Part shown: positions 7,919-16,485 of the stretch, in pieces
Position numbering within the stretch: the first letter of the stretch is position 1
How the letters are laid out: each line of letters opens with the position of its first letter
Assembly (NCBI GenBank): GCA_002422605.1
Contig: DISW01000001.1
Coordinates: forward strand, 377,114-441,113
Source: Bacteriovoracaceae bacterium UBA6200
GTDB lineage: Bacteria > Bdellovibrionota > Bacteriovoracia > Bacteriovoracales > Bacteriovoracaceae
Direction of reading: 5' to 3'
Length of the DNA: 64,000 nucleotides
Position numbers and translations under genes: made by a program
The notes under the pieces: model-generated
The model's input: only the letters and a program-made list of their open reading frames with translations
Told to the model about the DNA's origin: nothing
Database searches by the model: none

Positions 7919-10900
7919 GAACGAGAAAAAACCTTAAGTCGGTTAAGCCCACCACAAGGATAAGATCTCAGTCTCACCTCTGAAATGGCGACATTACTTT
8001 CAATCTGGAAGTCTTTCCTGTTTCCCGCAAAGGCCTTCACAAAAGTTTTCGGAATAAGGGGTTCCCACTTTCCATCACAGAGCCCTTCCAAAGAGACATA
8101 CAGCGGATTGTTATTCACAAAGTAAGTAAAATCCATCTCGACTCTATGAATAGGTGCAGTCTTGGCGAGCCCTACCACCACTTCTTCAAAGCTATCAAGT
8201 TTGCGGCTACGGGCGTTCTCAAGACCATCAAACATATGAATAGGAGCAAAAGGAGAAAGAATAAGAGAGGCCGGACTATAGTGTTCATCTGTAGCGCTGA
8301 TGAGTTTTGCTCCAAGAGAAAGAGAAGCATTATTAAACTCACCTATCACACTGGCCCAGTTCTTTTTAATCTCTTCCGGTGTCACCTCATACTTTATGGC
8401 CAGAGGTTTCACGGTCTGAGGAATTTTCTCCTCATAGATCCGGGACTGACCATCAAAAGTATTTTTCACATCCTCGGGAAGATCTGAATAAAGACCAAGA
8501 CGAGTAAAGCCTCCATCCGGATACTGGGAAGCACGAATTTCACTCACCTTGCCCGTAGCTTGAGGAAGGGCGATTCTCATTTCTGAGTGACCTAAGAGTT
8601 TCGTCTTAGGAAGGATTTCAACCCATTCGCCATTTATTTTGCCTTCAAGTTTTACCGCCGGAGCATAGTTGCCTGAATGATATTTTGTAGAAAGGAGAAT
8701 GAATCTGACGACATCAGGTTTAGCGAGTTCAAAGACCATTTGGTCCACACCTGAGGTGTTATGACGAACAGTCTCCCAACTATCCATGATTTTTCCCTGG
8801 GCCCCGAAGAGTTCAGGATCAAATTTTGGCAAATGATCACTTAAAAGATTATCGGCCCGAGCAAAGAGCTCATTGGTCACCTCTTTAACTTTAGCACCTA
8901 CACATAAATTAAAAGAGGCCATAGGATCCTTCGGACCTTTTTCAAAAATCTCTTCCGGACGAGTGCGATTAAAAGCATCAAAGATGAGACTTTTATAACC
9001 AGTATTAACGATATTTTCCTGAGAAACACTTCCGGCCAAAAAATGGGTCTGGAATTTGTCGTAATCAATGCCTTCGATATTAAATTCCTTCAAGATCTCC
9101 TGAGTCACTTCAGCATTAAAGAGCACTCCATTAAATTCAGCATTGGAAAGAACCACGAGTCCCTTGCCAGCATCCGGACCAAAAAAACAATGAAGAAAGA
9201 TTCCTCTGAAGCCGTCGTTCGCCCCTTGATGAAGCATAAAGCGATTAGGCCCGGCTTCTACAATAAAGATACCAAGACCCATCAGGGCGCCCATAAACTT
9301 CCTGCAACCCTTGTCGGTCCCAAAGAGCATGAGTCTTGCCGTATCATGAGAAATCCCGGCGGAGCCTTTAAGATTCAGGTAAGCCTTGGCCAAATGTTCC
9401 AGAAAATGGGCCATGGAATGAGTTGTTCCCATAGCACCGGCCGCGAAGGCGGGAAACATTTTGCGGGTTCCTTCGACCTCTTTACCTTGATCATTGTATC
9501 CATGAGCATAGTTAACGTTTGGAAGACTTGATTGCTCAAAGCTAAACTCATCCATTTCCAGGCTTGCGAGAAAATCTTTCGTGAGTTCTCGGATATCTTT
9601 CCCCGAATGCTTTTGTAAAAGATGCTCAAGGATTATAAATCCCCCACCGGAGTATTGAAATTTTTCTCCAGGAGGATTAATCACTTTAATGGGTTCATAA
9701 CCATACTTTGAATTACCTTGAATAAATTCAGAAATCTCCGGCATAGAAGCTGTGAGAGGCACGCCATTTACATAATGAAGATTTAAGGCCGAATGATTTA
9801 TAAGATGGAAGAGCTTTAAACTGGAATCAAACCCGAGCTCCGGCAGAAATTCATTTACCGAGGTCTCCAGTGAAATCCCCGCCTTTTTAAAGTATTCCAG
9901 AGCAAAAGCTGTGGCGACACTTTTACTTAAAGAGGCGAACTCAAACCAGGTGGTTTTACTAGCGGAACCAAAACCTAAATTCTGATGTCCATGAGGAGTA
10001 ATGATCGTCACCTGGGCACCATCAATGTGGTGCCTTTCTAAAGCAGAAGTAATTTTATGATGAAGATCGTTTAAAGGATGGGCCTTCATTCGCTTCTGAG
10101 TAATGGTCCACAATGCTTCACGGGCATGATCGACTTCCTGGGCAAGAGTATTATTCAGTCGCTCTTTTAAAAGAGCTAAAAGTTCTTCACCACTTTTACC
10201 GGCCGCAGAGACCAGAAACTTCATGCCAAACTTAGTCTTATACTCTTCACCTAATTTTAATAACTCTTCCTGGTGGGAATTAACTTTTGATTGTTCAGCA
10301 GTCGCCAATCTATCCAAAGTTTTGGCATGGGCCCCAATGTCACCATGAAAAAAAGCGGCATCAAGGATATCTTTCATTTCAAAACGGCGAATGAGACTTT
10401 CGGCAGTCTTTTCGCAAGTCATGAGTCCCTTGGCCATTTTCTTGGCAAAACGAGTGCTGCCGCACATTTCTAAATAATAATTAAATCGAGTGATATAATC
10501 ATTGATGGCAAATTTTTCGGAATCAAGCTTAACGGCTTCTTCCCAAGGTCTCCCAGATGCACGAACAGAATCAATGGTAAATGGAAGGAGAAGCTGAGTG
10601 GCGAACTCCACAGGGTTCTTATCACACATGAGTTTAATCATGAGCTTCATCGCTACCGGATACCACTTCTCAGTGCGGGCATCCCACTTCACCTGAACAA
10701 TCTTTTTCTCATTGGATTTATCCTTCCGGATAAAATCCATTTCTTCGTGAGCAATTTTCAAGAATTCAGTGATTGAAAAGCGTCCATGATAAAGCTCATG
10801 CCACACTTCCCAACGGGAGCGTTCTGCCGTCGCCAGATCATCCATCACACGAACAGGAACTTCCCCCAGACTTGCAGGCAAGGCAACACATCCATTACCT

Positions 10901-12522
10901 GAAAGCCAATCAGTTAAATACTGAAGACTTTGGAAAACATTATAGCGAATTTCCTCAGGATCATTGTTAGCAATAAATTCTGATTCTTTTAAGTCTGCAA
11001 CGATTAACGAGCGGGCGTAAAGGGGATCAGCCTTATCCAGACCTTGAATATCAGGGCCATGAATAAAGCCTAAAATCTCTGAATGATATTTCTCTTCCAG
11101 AAGAGATTTTACTAATTTCTCCAGTTTACTGCTGTCGCCAGAAGCATGAAACTTCCAGGCTTCAGTCAGAGCGAGACCCAATCGTACAAAATCCGGATGG
11201 GCCACCCAGAATCCATCAAGACCTCGTTTAAACTGAGTGATCACATCGCGGATATAGCCCTTGATTGTGACTTGATAAGATGGAGTTCTAAGATCACTTG
11301 TGACTGGAAGAATACCATACATCCCTCCGACTTTAATTCCTCCACGAGGACCCACCACCTGGGCCAGAAGATCGTGGGAAGCCTTGATGTATTTAATCAC
11401 AATATCCGGATCGGCCTTAACCGGAATGCGGTAGTTCTGATCTTCTTTAAAAAGACGGGCGGTACTTGCCAGATAATCATGCCAACCAAGGCTTGCACCG
11501 GCAAAGTACGGATAAAGCTCATCCATGATTTCATGAGTTCTGAAAACCGCACGGGGATTTTCTAAAACAATCATAAGCCGGATACTTCCGGTGGCATAAG
11601 AAGGATAAGTCTTCTTAAGTAGCCTCTCTGCTTTTTCCAGCATGATTCTAATATAACGGGCCTCTTCTTCATTCTCAAGTTTAGGAACATAGAAGGCCAG
11701 GGCCTTGGGATTGTGCCAGTTTCTGAAAAAATGAAGAGCAAAGTCATATAAGTGAAGCGGCAGGGGTTCACCCTTATAGAACATAAAAAAACTTGGAAGA
11801 GCGAGACCTGGAAAGCGCTTAATCGGAAGAGAAAGCTTCTCAGGAGCTAGCTCATACTTCTTACCATCATCAACACTTAAGGTCCCTTCCAGACATTTTG
11901 TGAGATTAATACCGGCACTAATCAGATCTGATCGAAGAGGAGTTTTTGAATCTTCATCATCTGCCCCCCACTTAGGAAGAGAATTATGAGTGGCGAGAAG
12001 TTCTCCTACTATTTCCGGTTCATCTTTTAGTTTTCGGTGATAAGCGTTCATGGCGTTGATAGAAAGCTTGGCCGAGTCAGGTGGCCCAAATAGAGTCACA
12101 TGATTCCCTCGTAGCCACTCAGGGATTGGAGCCACAGGGCTTCCACCTGTCATCGCATAGTTTTCAGTTTTAGGGCCTAGGACAATCCGTCCCTCAGCAT
12201 CTTCCTGACCCATAATGGTCATATAGTCAGGACTTAAATAATCCCGCTTAAATTCTTCATTATAATTTTTGAGGGCCCGGGTTCTTTCATCAATAAACTT
12301 TCTGTCCCGGATTCTTCGATTAAGAACAGAATTCAGTTCTTCTTTAACCTCTTCATAAAGCTCGCAAAGAAATCTAAGAGACTCTGTCCCCTCAAGTCCT
12401 TCACTCTCTCCCAGATGAAGAATATCCGGAAACCCGTCAATAGGTTTAGCGGCTTTTAATAAATGGGCCTTAATATCTGGTGAAAGAAAATCATCGTAAT
12501 AAGGAATTTCAGATTTTTTCAA
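7915..12522 (-). CDS. Ureide-pathway polyprotein: malate synthase - OHCU decarboxylase - beta-lactamase fold - two allantoicase domains
   Basis: 1535 residues from a TTG start with an upstream GAGGT site, 1 nt after the uraH stop. Domains: (1) residues 1 to about 660, malate synthase A-like, with ENPRAVFRTHE (321-331), LGWHDY (345-350), GGMYG, DGFWVAHPD and MDDLATAERSRWEVW (560-574), where the catalytic Asp sits; (2) about 670-815, OHCU decarboxylase, with HGDIG (726-730, for the usual HPDL), TAEQ (741-744) and RLNN (788-791); (3) about 820-1150, serine beta-lactamase/penicillin-binding fold, with S864-x-x-K867, Y957 in YSGG and H1098-x-G; (4) about 1205-1350 and 1400-1535, two allantoicase repeats ending in SQYPDGGFTRL and RSYPCGGLNRL. 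Known roles give OHCU to allantoin, allantoate to ureidoglycolate, and glyoxylate plus acetyl-CoA to malate. The beta-lactamase-fold activity is unknown. No stop or frameshift is present, so this is a real fusion. Cytoplasmic; last gene of the puuD-uraH operon. Confidence 0.92.
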   Translation of the reverse strand: MKKSEIPYYDDFLSPDIKAHLLKAAKPIDGFPDILHLGESEGLEGTESLRFLCELYEEVKEELNSVLNRRIRDRKFIDERTRALKNYNEEFKRDYLSPDYMTIMGQEDAEGRIVLGPKTENYAMTGGSPVAPIPEWLRGNHVTLFGPPDSAKLSINAMNAYHRKLKDEPEIVGELLATHNSLPKWGADDEDSKTPLRSDLISAGINLTKCLEGTLSVDDGKKYELAPEKLSLPIKRFPGLALPSFFMFYKGEPLPLHLYDFALHFFRNWHNPKALAFYVPKLENEEEARYIRIMLEKAERLLKKTYPSYATGSIRLMIVLENPRAVFRTHEIMDELYPYFAGASLGWHDYLASTARLFKEDQNYRIPVKADPDIVIKYIKASHDLLAQVVGPRGGIKVGGMYGILPVTSDLRTPSYQVTIKGYIRDVITQFKRGLDGFWVAHPDFVRLGLALTEAWKFHASGDSSKLEKLVKSLLEEKYHSEILGFIHGPDIQGLDKADPLYARSLIVADLKESEFIANNDPEEIRYNVFQSLQYLTDWLSGNGCVALPASLGEVPVRVMDDLATAERSRWEVWHELYHGRFSITEFLKIAHEEMDFIRKDKSNEKKIVQVKWDARTEKWYPVAMKLMIKLMCDKNPVEFATQLLLPFTIDSVRASGRPWEEAVKLDSEKFAINDYITRFNYYLEMCGSTRFAKKMAKGLMTCEKTAESLIRRFEMKDILDAAFFHGDIGAHAKTLDRLATAEQSKVNSHQEELLKLGEEYKTKFGMKFLVSAAGKSGEELLALLKERLNNTLAQEVDHAREALWTITQKRMKAHPLNDLHHKITSALERHHIDGAQVTIITPHGHQNLGFGSASKTTWFEFASLSKSVATAFALEYFKKAGISLETSVNEFLPELGFDSSLKLFHLINHSALNLHYVNGVPLTASMPEISEFIQGNSKYGYEPIKVINPPGEKFQYSGGGFIILEHLLQKHSGKDIRELTKDFLASLEMDEFSFEQSSLPNVNYAHGYNDQGKEVEGTRKMFPAFAAGAMGTTHSMAHFLEHLAKAYLNLKGSAGISHDTARLMLFGTDKGCRKFMGALMGLGIFIVEAGPNRFMLHQGANDGFRGIFLHCFFGPDAGKGLVVLSNAEFNGVLFNAEVTQEILKEFNIEGIDYDKFQTHFLAGSVSQENIVNTGYKSLIFDAFNRTRPEEIFEKGPKDPMASFNLCVGAKVKEVTNELFARADNLLSDHLPKFDPELFGAQGKIMDSWETVRHNTSGVDQMVFELAKPDVVRFILLSTKYHSGNYAPAVKLEGKINGEWVEILPKTKLLGHSEMRIALPQATGKVSEIRASQYPDGGFTRLGLYSDLPEDVKNTFDGQSRIYEEKIPQTVKPLAIKYEVTPEEIKKNWASVIGEFNNASLSLGAKLISATDEHYSPASLILSPFAPIHMFDGLENARSRKLDSFEEVVVGLAKTAPIHRVEMDFTYFVNNNPLYVSLEGLCDGKWEPLIPKTFVKAFAGNRKDFQIESNVAISEVRLRSYPCGGLNRLKVFSRS

Positions 12523-12523
12523 G

Positions 12524-12841
12524 TTAACTACCTCGGTAAGTAGAATGTCCGTAAGGATTAAGCAGTAATGGAACGTGATATTTTCGGTTGGTATCTTTCA
12601 CCCGAAAAGCGATAGGTACATTCAAAAAGAAATGCTCCTCAGCTTTGTAATAATCTTCAATATGAAAAGTCAGGCGATAATCCCCGGCTTCACGTGGGCA
12701 ATCAAAAACAATTCGACCATCATTATTCGTTTTATCACTCGCGAGTTTTTGCCATTCCCCTTGAGTATATTTCTCTAACAGGACCGGAACGTTCGGTGCC
12801 GGAAGACCTTTAGTGGTATCAAGAATATGGGTACTGATCAT
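12524..12841 (-). CDS. uraH: 5-hydroxyisourate hydrolase (transthyretin-like)
   Basis: 105 residues, typical for the family. Both signatures are present: STHILDTTKGLPAPNVPV at the N-terminus, with the active-site His in ISTHILD, and the C-terminal YRGS, preceded by YHVPLLLNPYGHS. It hydrolyses 5-hydroxyisourate, made by the urate hydroxylase upstream, to OHCU, the substrate of a domain in the next protein. No signal peptide is seen, so it is cytoplasmic. It lies 5 nt after puuD and 1 nt before the polyprotein gene, in one operon. Confidence 0.96.
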   Translation of the reverse strand: MISTHILDTTKGLPAPNVPVLLEKYTQGEWQKLASDKTNNDGRIVFDCPREAGDYRLTFHIEDYYKAEEHFFLNVPIAFRVKDTNRKYHVPLLLNPYGHSTYRGS

Positions 12842-12846
12842 AAAAC

Positions 12847-14490
12847 CTACTTCTTAAAATTAAAACTAACTGGCCCTGCACCTTTCTCGGTGACTGTTAT
12901 TTCCTGAGTTAAAGTTCCAAAAACTTCATGCCAGGCCTCAATAGTGTACTGACCCTCCGGAAGAGAAGGCAAGGTGAATTCCCCCTCTTCATTTGTCACA
13001 TTAAAATAAGGATGATCCATAATGGCCACATAGGCCCCCATCCATGGATGGACAGAGCATTTGGCCTGTAAAAAGAGTTCAGGCTTAGTGAAAACTCTGG
13101 TCTCACGCTGATCTTTTTTAGGCATGGCCACATTGAATTTCTTATTTACTTTAGTAACTGATCTAACATTATGAAAAATAGGATCCGAGTTAATAAAAGT
13201 TACTTTTTGTCCCACTCGGGCAGCAGTCACCCGTGGAGTGTAGATGCATCCTTTTTGATCCAGAATCACTTCTTCCTGAGGAGGGGCCGGAAAACTTTGT
13301 CCTTCATGGCCTGTAACAACTCTCACTAAAACGTTTTGAAGTTTACCGTTATTCACGATGACTTCATTTGAATAAACATCTCCTCCCCCTTGGGAGCATC
13401 CAGCAGGAAGATTAAGTTTTTTGCCTTGAGGAACCACTCCTTCAAAACTCACCATACCTTTAACCTCAAAAGTTTTTCCACTTACTGGCATACTTTTTTT
13501 GGCCGGAGCTTTTTTAGCAGGCTTAACTTCCTTTACTGTTTCTGCTGGCACCACTTCTTCCGGAGTATCGGCCACTGCCACGTTTCTTTCCTGAGAAAAA
13601 ACAATCACACCACAAATAAGGGCAATCCCTACAATTGCCGCAGACATGGAACGACGAGGCTTAGAAATTCTCACCACAAAGTATTCTCTGATTAAAGCAC
13701 CGCCGGCACTAATCAGAAGAAGAATAAGCCAGTTGTAATCATGACCATAAGTATTAGGAAAATGATTACTCAGCATGATAAAAATAACCGGCAATGTGAA
13801 ATAAGTATTATGAGTTGAGCGGTTCTTGGCGTTCTTCCCCCACTCCTGATTGACCGCCTCCCCCTTTTTTGAAGCTTCAACCATCTTTAACTGACGAGGA
13901 ATAATCCGCATGAAGACATTGGCCGTCATCCAGGTTCCGAGCATTCCGCCCACATGAATGTAGGCCGCTCTTCCACTTAAAGTGTGGCAAAGAAAATATG
14001 TCATTCCTCCAAACCAAAGTAGAGTTAGAAGATGACCTATCCATGGAGTGGTCTTAGTGAAGTTTCTTTCCCAGACAAAGTCATAGAAAAACCAGGAGCC
14101 AAAGATCGCAAAAAGACTAATTCCCACACCTTCCCAATAAGTAATCGAGGAGACCATGGAATCAAGAAGGAATGTGCCTTCACCGCTATAGAAGATTAAA
14201 GAAACCAAGGCCATCCCACTCATCCATGTCCAATAGGATTCCCATTTGAACCAGTGAAGCCGCTCAGGAACTTTTGTGGGTCCCATAAGAAGTTTTTCTA
14301 CATGATAAAATCCGCCGCCATGAACCATCCATACTTCACCCACGTGTCCTTCCCGCTTTGATTCAGGATTAGGAAGGAAGCTTCGGTCCAGCCACATGAA
14401 GAATATTGAGGTCCCGATCCAGGTCACGGCCACAGTAATATGTAGCCAGCGAGCAAGCAGTAAAATCCAATCGAAAATGTCTTGAGTCAT
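12847..14490 (-). CDS. puuD: Membrane urate hydroxylase (PuuD type) fused to a copper cupredoxin domain
   Basis: 547 residues. Residues 1-300 match the PuuD urate hydroxylase membrane domain, with about eight helices and conserved WLHITVAVTWIGTS and MVHGGGFYHVEK. Residues 301-335 are a Pro/Lys/Ala-rich linker. The known family continues with a cytochrome c (CxxCH); none is present here. Instead residues 340-490 form a plastocyanin-like domain with candidate copper ligands H440, C478, H481 and M484 (CSVHPWM). Residues 490-547 resemble a carboxypeptidase-regulatory beta-sandwich (EGEFTLPSLPEGQYTIEAW). The enzyme oxidises urate to 5-hydroxyisourate, and electrons would pass through copper, not haem; that is inference. 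First gene of the operon, with a 17-bp palindrome just upstream. The name puuD is also used for an unrelated enzyme. Confidence 0.88.
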   Translation of the reverse strand: MTQDIFDWILLLARWLHITVAVTWIGTSIFFMWLDRSFLPNPESKREGHVGEVWMVHGGGFYHVEKLLMGPTKVPERLHWFKWESYWTWMSGMALVSLIFYSGEGTFLLDSMVSSITYWEGVGISLFAIFGSWFFYDFVWERNFTKTTPWIGHLLTLLWFGGMTYFLCHTLSGRAAYIHVGGMLGTWMTANVFMRIIPRQLKMVEASKKGEAVNQEWGKNAKNRSTHNTYFTLPVIFIMLSNHFPNTYGHDYNWLILLLISAGGALIREYFVVRISKPRRSMSAAIVGIALICGVIVFSQERNVAVADTPEEVVPAETVKEVKPAKKAPAKKSMPVSGKTFEVKGMVSFEGVVPQGKKLNLPAGCSQGGGDVYSNEVIVNNGKLQNVLVRVVTGHEGQSFPAPPQEEVILDQKGCIYTPRVTAARVGQKVTFINSDPIFHNVRSVTKVNKKFNVAMPKKDQRETRVFTKPELFLQAKCSVHPWMGAYVAIMDHPYFNVTNEEGEFTLPSLPEGQYTIEAWHEVFGTLTQEITVTEKGAGPVSFNFKK

Positions 14491-14508
14491 TTGTTCTCCA
14501 GCTTAATC

Positions 14509-14525
14509 AAATAAACAGTTTATTT
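14509..14525. promoter_or_regulatory. 17-bp perfect palindrome upstream of puuD, candidate operator
   Basis: AAATAAACAGTTTATTT (AAATAAAC, centre A, GTTTATTT) lies 19 nt upstream of the puuD start codon. On the minus strand it exactly fills the 17-nt gap between a TTGGTT and a GATTAA that could be weak -35 and -10 boxes. Position and symmetry suggest a repressor site for the urate operon. No regulator gene for it is visible nearby. Confidence 0.5.
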
Positions 14526-14545
14526 AACCAAACGGTGAATGGAAA

Positions 14546-14569
14546 GTGCACCCGAAAGCTCAGGTGCAC
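14546..14569 (-). terminator. Hairpin after the aldolase gene
   Basis: GTGCACC (14546-14552) and GGTGCAC (14563-14569) form a perfect 7-bp stem 15 nt past the aldolase stop on the minus strand. The following bases on that strand, TTTCCATT, are only weakly U-rich. Probably an intrinsic terminator separating fba from the puuD promoter. Confidence 0.55.
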
Positions 14570-14583
14570 AGAAAAAATTAAGG

Positions 14584-15648
14584 TTAGCTATTTCGGTTGA
14601 TGCTATTTAAGTCTTCAAAGGCCACTTTCAAACGAGCAACAAAGCTTTCTTCGCCTTTACGGAGCCAATTACGGGGATCGTAGTACTTCTTATTGGGAGC
14701 TTCTTCACCTTCTGGGTTACCAAGCTGCCCTTGGAGGTAGCCCTTTTTGTCTTCATAGAAATTTCTAATTCCTTCCCAAAATGCCCACTGCATATCTGTA
14801 TCGATATTCATCTTGATCACACCATAATCAATGGCCTCGCGAATTTCACTTTGAAGTGATCCAGAGCCGCCATGGAAAACAAATGAGACAGGTCTTGCTT
14901 GAGTTTTAAATTTCTCTTGAACAAAATCATTCGAATTTTTAAGAATGGCAGGACTTAGTTTTACGTTTCCAGGTTTGTACACACCATGCACGTTACCAAA
15001 GGAAGCCGCGATAGTGAAATTCGCTCCCACTTCTCTCAAGAGAGAGTAAGCATAGGCCACATCTTCCGGCTGGGTATAAAGTTTTGCATTGTCGATGTCT
15101 GTGTTATCCACTCCATCTTCTTCTCCACCAGTTACCCCTAGTTCAATCTCAATTCCAGTTTCAAAAGCATTCATCTTTTTGAAATACCTGGCCGATGTCT
15201 CGACGTTCTCTTCTAATGTTTCTTCTGAAAGATCCAACATGTGAGAAGAGAAAAGAGGCTTCTTATGAGTTTTATAGTGAGCTTCTCCAGCGGCAACCAT
15301 GTGATCAATCCATGGAAGAAGCTTTTTAGCAGCATGATCCGTATGAACAATAACCGGAACACCATAATGCTCGGCCATCAATTGAATATGATGAGCACCT
15401 GAAATGGCCCCTAAGGCCGCGGCCTTATCACTCTCTAATTTAAGGCTTTTTCCGGCGTAAAACTGCCCTCCACCATTGGAGAACTGAATGATTACCGGTG
15501 AATTAACGGCCTTGGCCGTTTCTAACACAGCATTAACGGAGTTCGTTCCAATCACGTTCACAGCAGGGATGGCGAACTTATTTTCTTTGGCGTATTGATA
15601 AAGATCGGTAAGTGCAGAACCATAGACGAGACCAGGTTTAAATTTCAT
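14584..15648 (-). CDS. fbaA: Fructose-bisphosphate aldolase, class II
   Basis: 354 residues, close to E. coli FbaA in length and motifs. HTDHAAKK at 102-109 contains a zinc-ligand His and the catalytic Asp region; ELGVTGGEEDGVDN and FHGGSGS (phosphate loop) are intact. It interconverts fructose-1,6-bisphosphate with dihydroxyacetone phosphate and glyceraldehyde-3-phosphate in glycolysis and gluconeogenesis. It is cytoplasmic and monocistronic, divergent from the Nif3-like gene. Conversion of purine carbon to malate next door could feed gluconeogenesis through this enzyme, but a regulatory link is not shown. Confidence 0.97.
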   Translation of the reverse strand: MKFKPGLVYGSALTDLYQYAKENKFAIPAVNVIGTNSVNAVLETAKAVNSPVIIQFSNGGGQFYAGKSLKLESDKAAALGAISGAHHIQLMAEHYGVPVIVHTDHAAKKLLPWIDHMVAAGEAHYKTHKKPLFSSHMLDLSEETLEENVETSARYFKKMNAFETGIEIELGVTGGEEDGVDNTDIDNAKLYTQPEDVAYAYSLLREVGANFTIAASFGNVHGVYKPGNVKLSPAILKNSNDFVQEKFKTQARPVSFVFHGGSGSLQSEIREAIDYGVIKMNIDTDMQWAFWEGIRNFYEDKKGYLQGQLGNPEGEEAPNKKYYDPRNWLRKGEESFVARLKVAFEDLNSINRNS

Positions 15649-15714
15649 CGTGGAATCCTTTGTTTAAGACGAGAAAATTGTATTAAAATGAGAACTCATT
15701 GAAAAGGAATGACC

Positions 15715-16485
15715 ATGGCCATCACACAAAATAAGCTTCTCGAGTACTTCAATTCTTTACTCAGTACGTCTGAGTTCGAAGATTATGGACCTAACGGTTT
15801 GCAAATTGATGGAAAGAAAAATATTAAACGCCTGGCCTTCGCGGTTTCTGCCACTCAAGATTCAATTAATAAGGCGATAGAATGGCGGGCCGACGGATTG
15901 GTAGTGCATCATGGAATTTTCTGGAAGCACCAGGGCCCCCGAACGATCACAGGAGGCTGGGGAGAAAGGGTGAAGCTGGCCGTTAAAAACGATTTAAACC
16001 TCATTGCTTACCATTTACCGCTGGATGCTCATGAAGAGGTAGGTAATGCCGTCTCTCTGGGTCGAGAATTGAACCTGGTGAATATGGAAGCCTTTGGCAT
16101 GTATAAAAGAAAACCTTTGGGAACGAAGGGTCAGTTTTCCCACCCTGTTACCGCCCTGGAGCTAAAAATATCCTTGGAACAAATCCTCAAGCATCCAGTG
16201 ATTATGGCCTCACCTGAGGGCACGGCCACAATTAAAACCATCGGTATTATCACCGGAGGGGCCAATAATGAGTGGGCAGAAGCAATGAAGGAAGGACTTG
16301 ATGCTTATCTGACTGGAGAAATTTCTGAATACAACTGGCATGACTCCATTGAAGCAGGTGTCCACTTCTTTGCAGGAGGCCACCACGCTACCGAGCGCTT
16401 CGGAACCCTAAGCCTTATGAACAAAGTTCAAAAAGACTTTCCTGATCTTGAAACAATGTTTTTTGATTCGGACAACCTGGCCTAG
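15715..16485 (+). CDS. Nif3-like (DUF34) dinuclear metal-centre protein
   Basis: 256 residues from ATG 15715, chosen over ATG 15709 because the AAAAGGA site (15702-15708) sits 6 nt before it and abuts the other. The metal-binding VVHHGIFW near residue 63 and the C-terminal GGHHATERFG are the Nif3 hallmarks; the central insertion domain of longer members is absent. The family is linked to GTP cyclohydrolase-like and metal-chaperone roles, but its reaction is unsettled. Divergent from fbaA. The last 4 nt overlap the end of mltA on the opposite strand. Confidence 0.9.
   Translation: MAITQNKLLEYFNSLLSTSEFEDYGPNGLQIDGKKNIKRLAFAVSATQDSINKAIEWRADGLVVHHGIFWKHQGPRTITGGWGERVKLAVKNDLNLIAYHLPLDAHEEVGNAVSLGRELNLVNMEAFGMYKRKPLGTKGQFSHPVTALELKISLEQILKHPVIMASPEGTATIKTIGIITGGANNEWAEAMKEGLDAYLTGEISEYNWHDSIEAGVHFFAGGHHATERFGTLSLMNKVQKDFPDLETMFFDSDNLA

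Noticed and set aside
9043..9531. 162-codon plus-strand frame
   Set aside because: Antisense to the polyprotein, whose motifs show the minus strand is coding.
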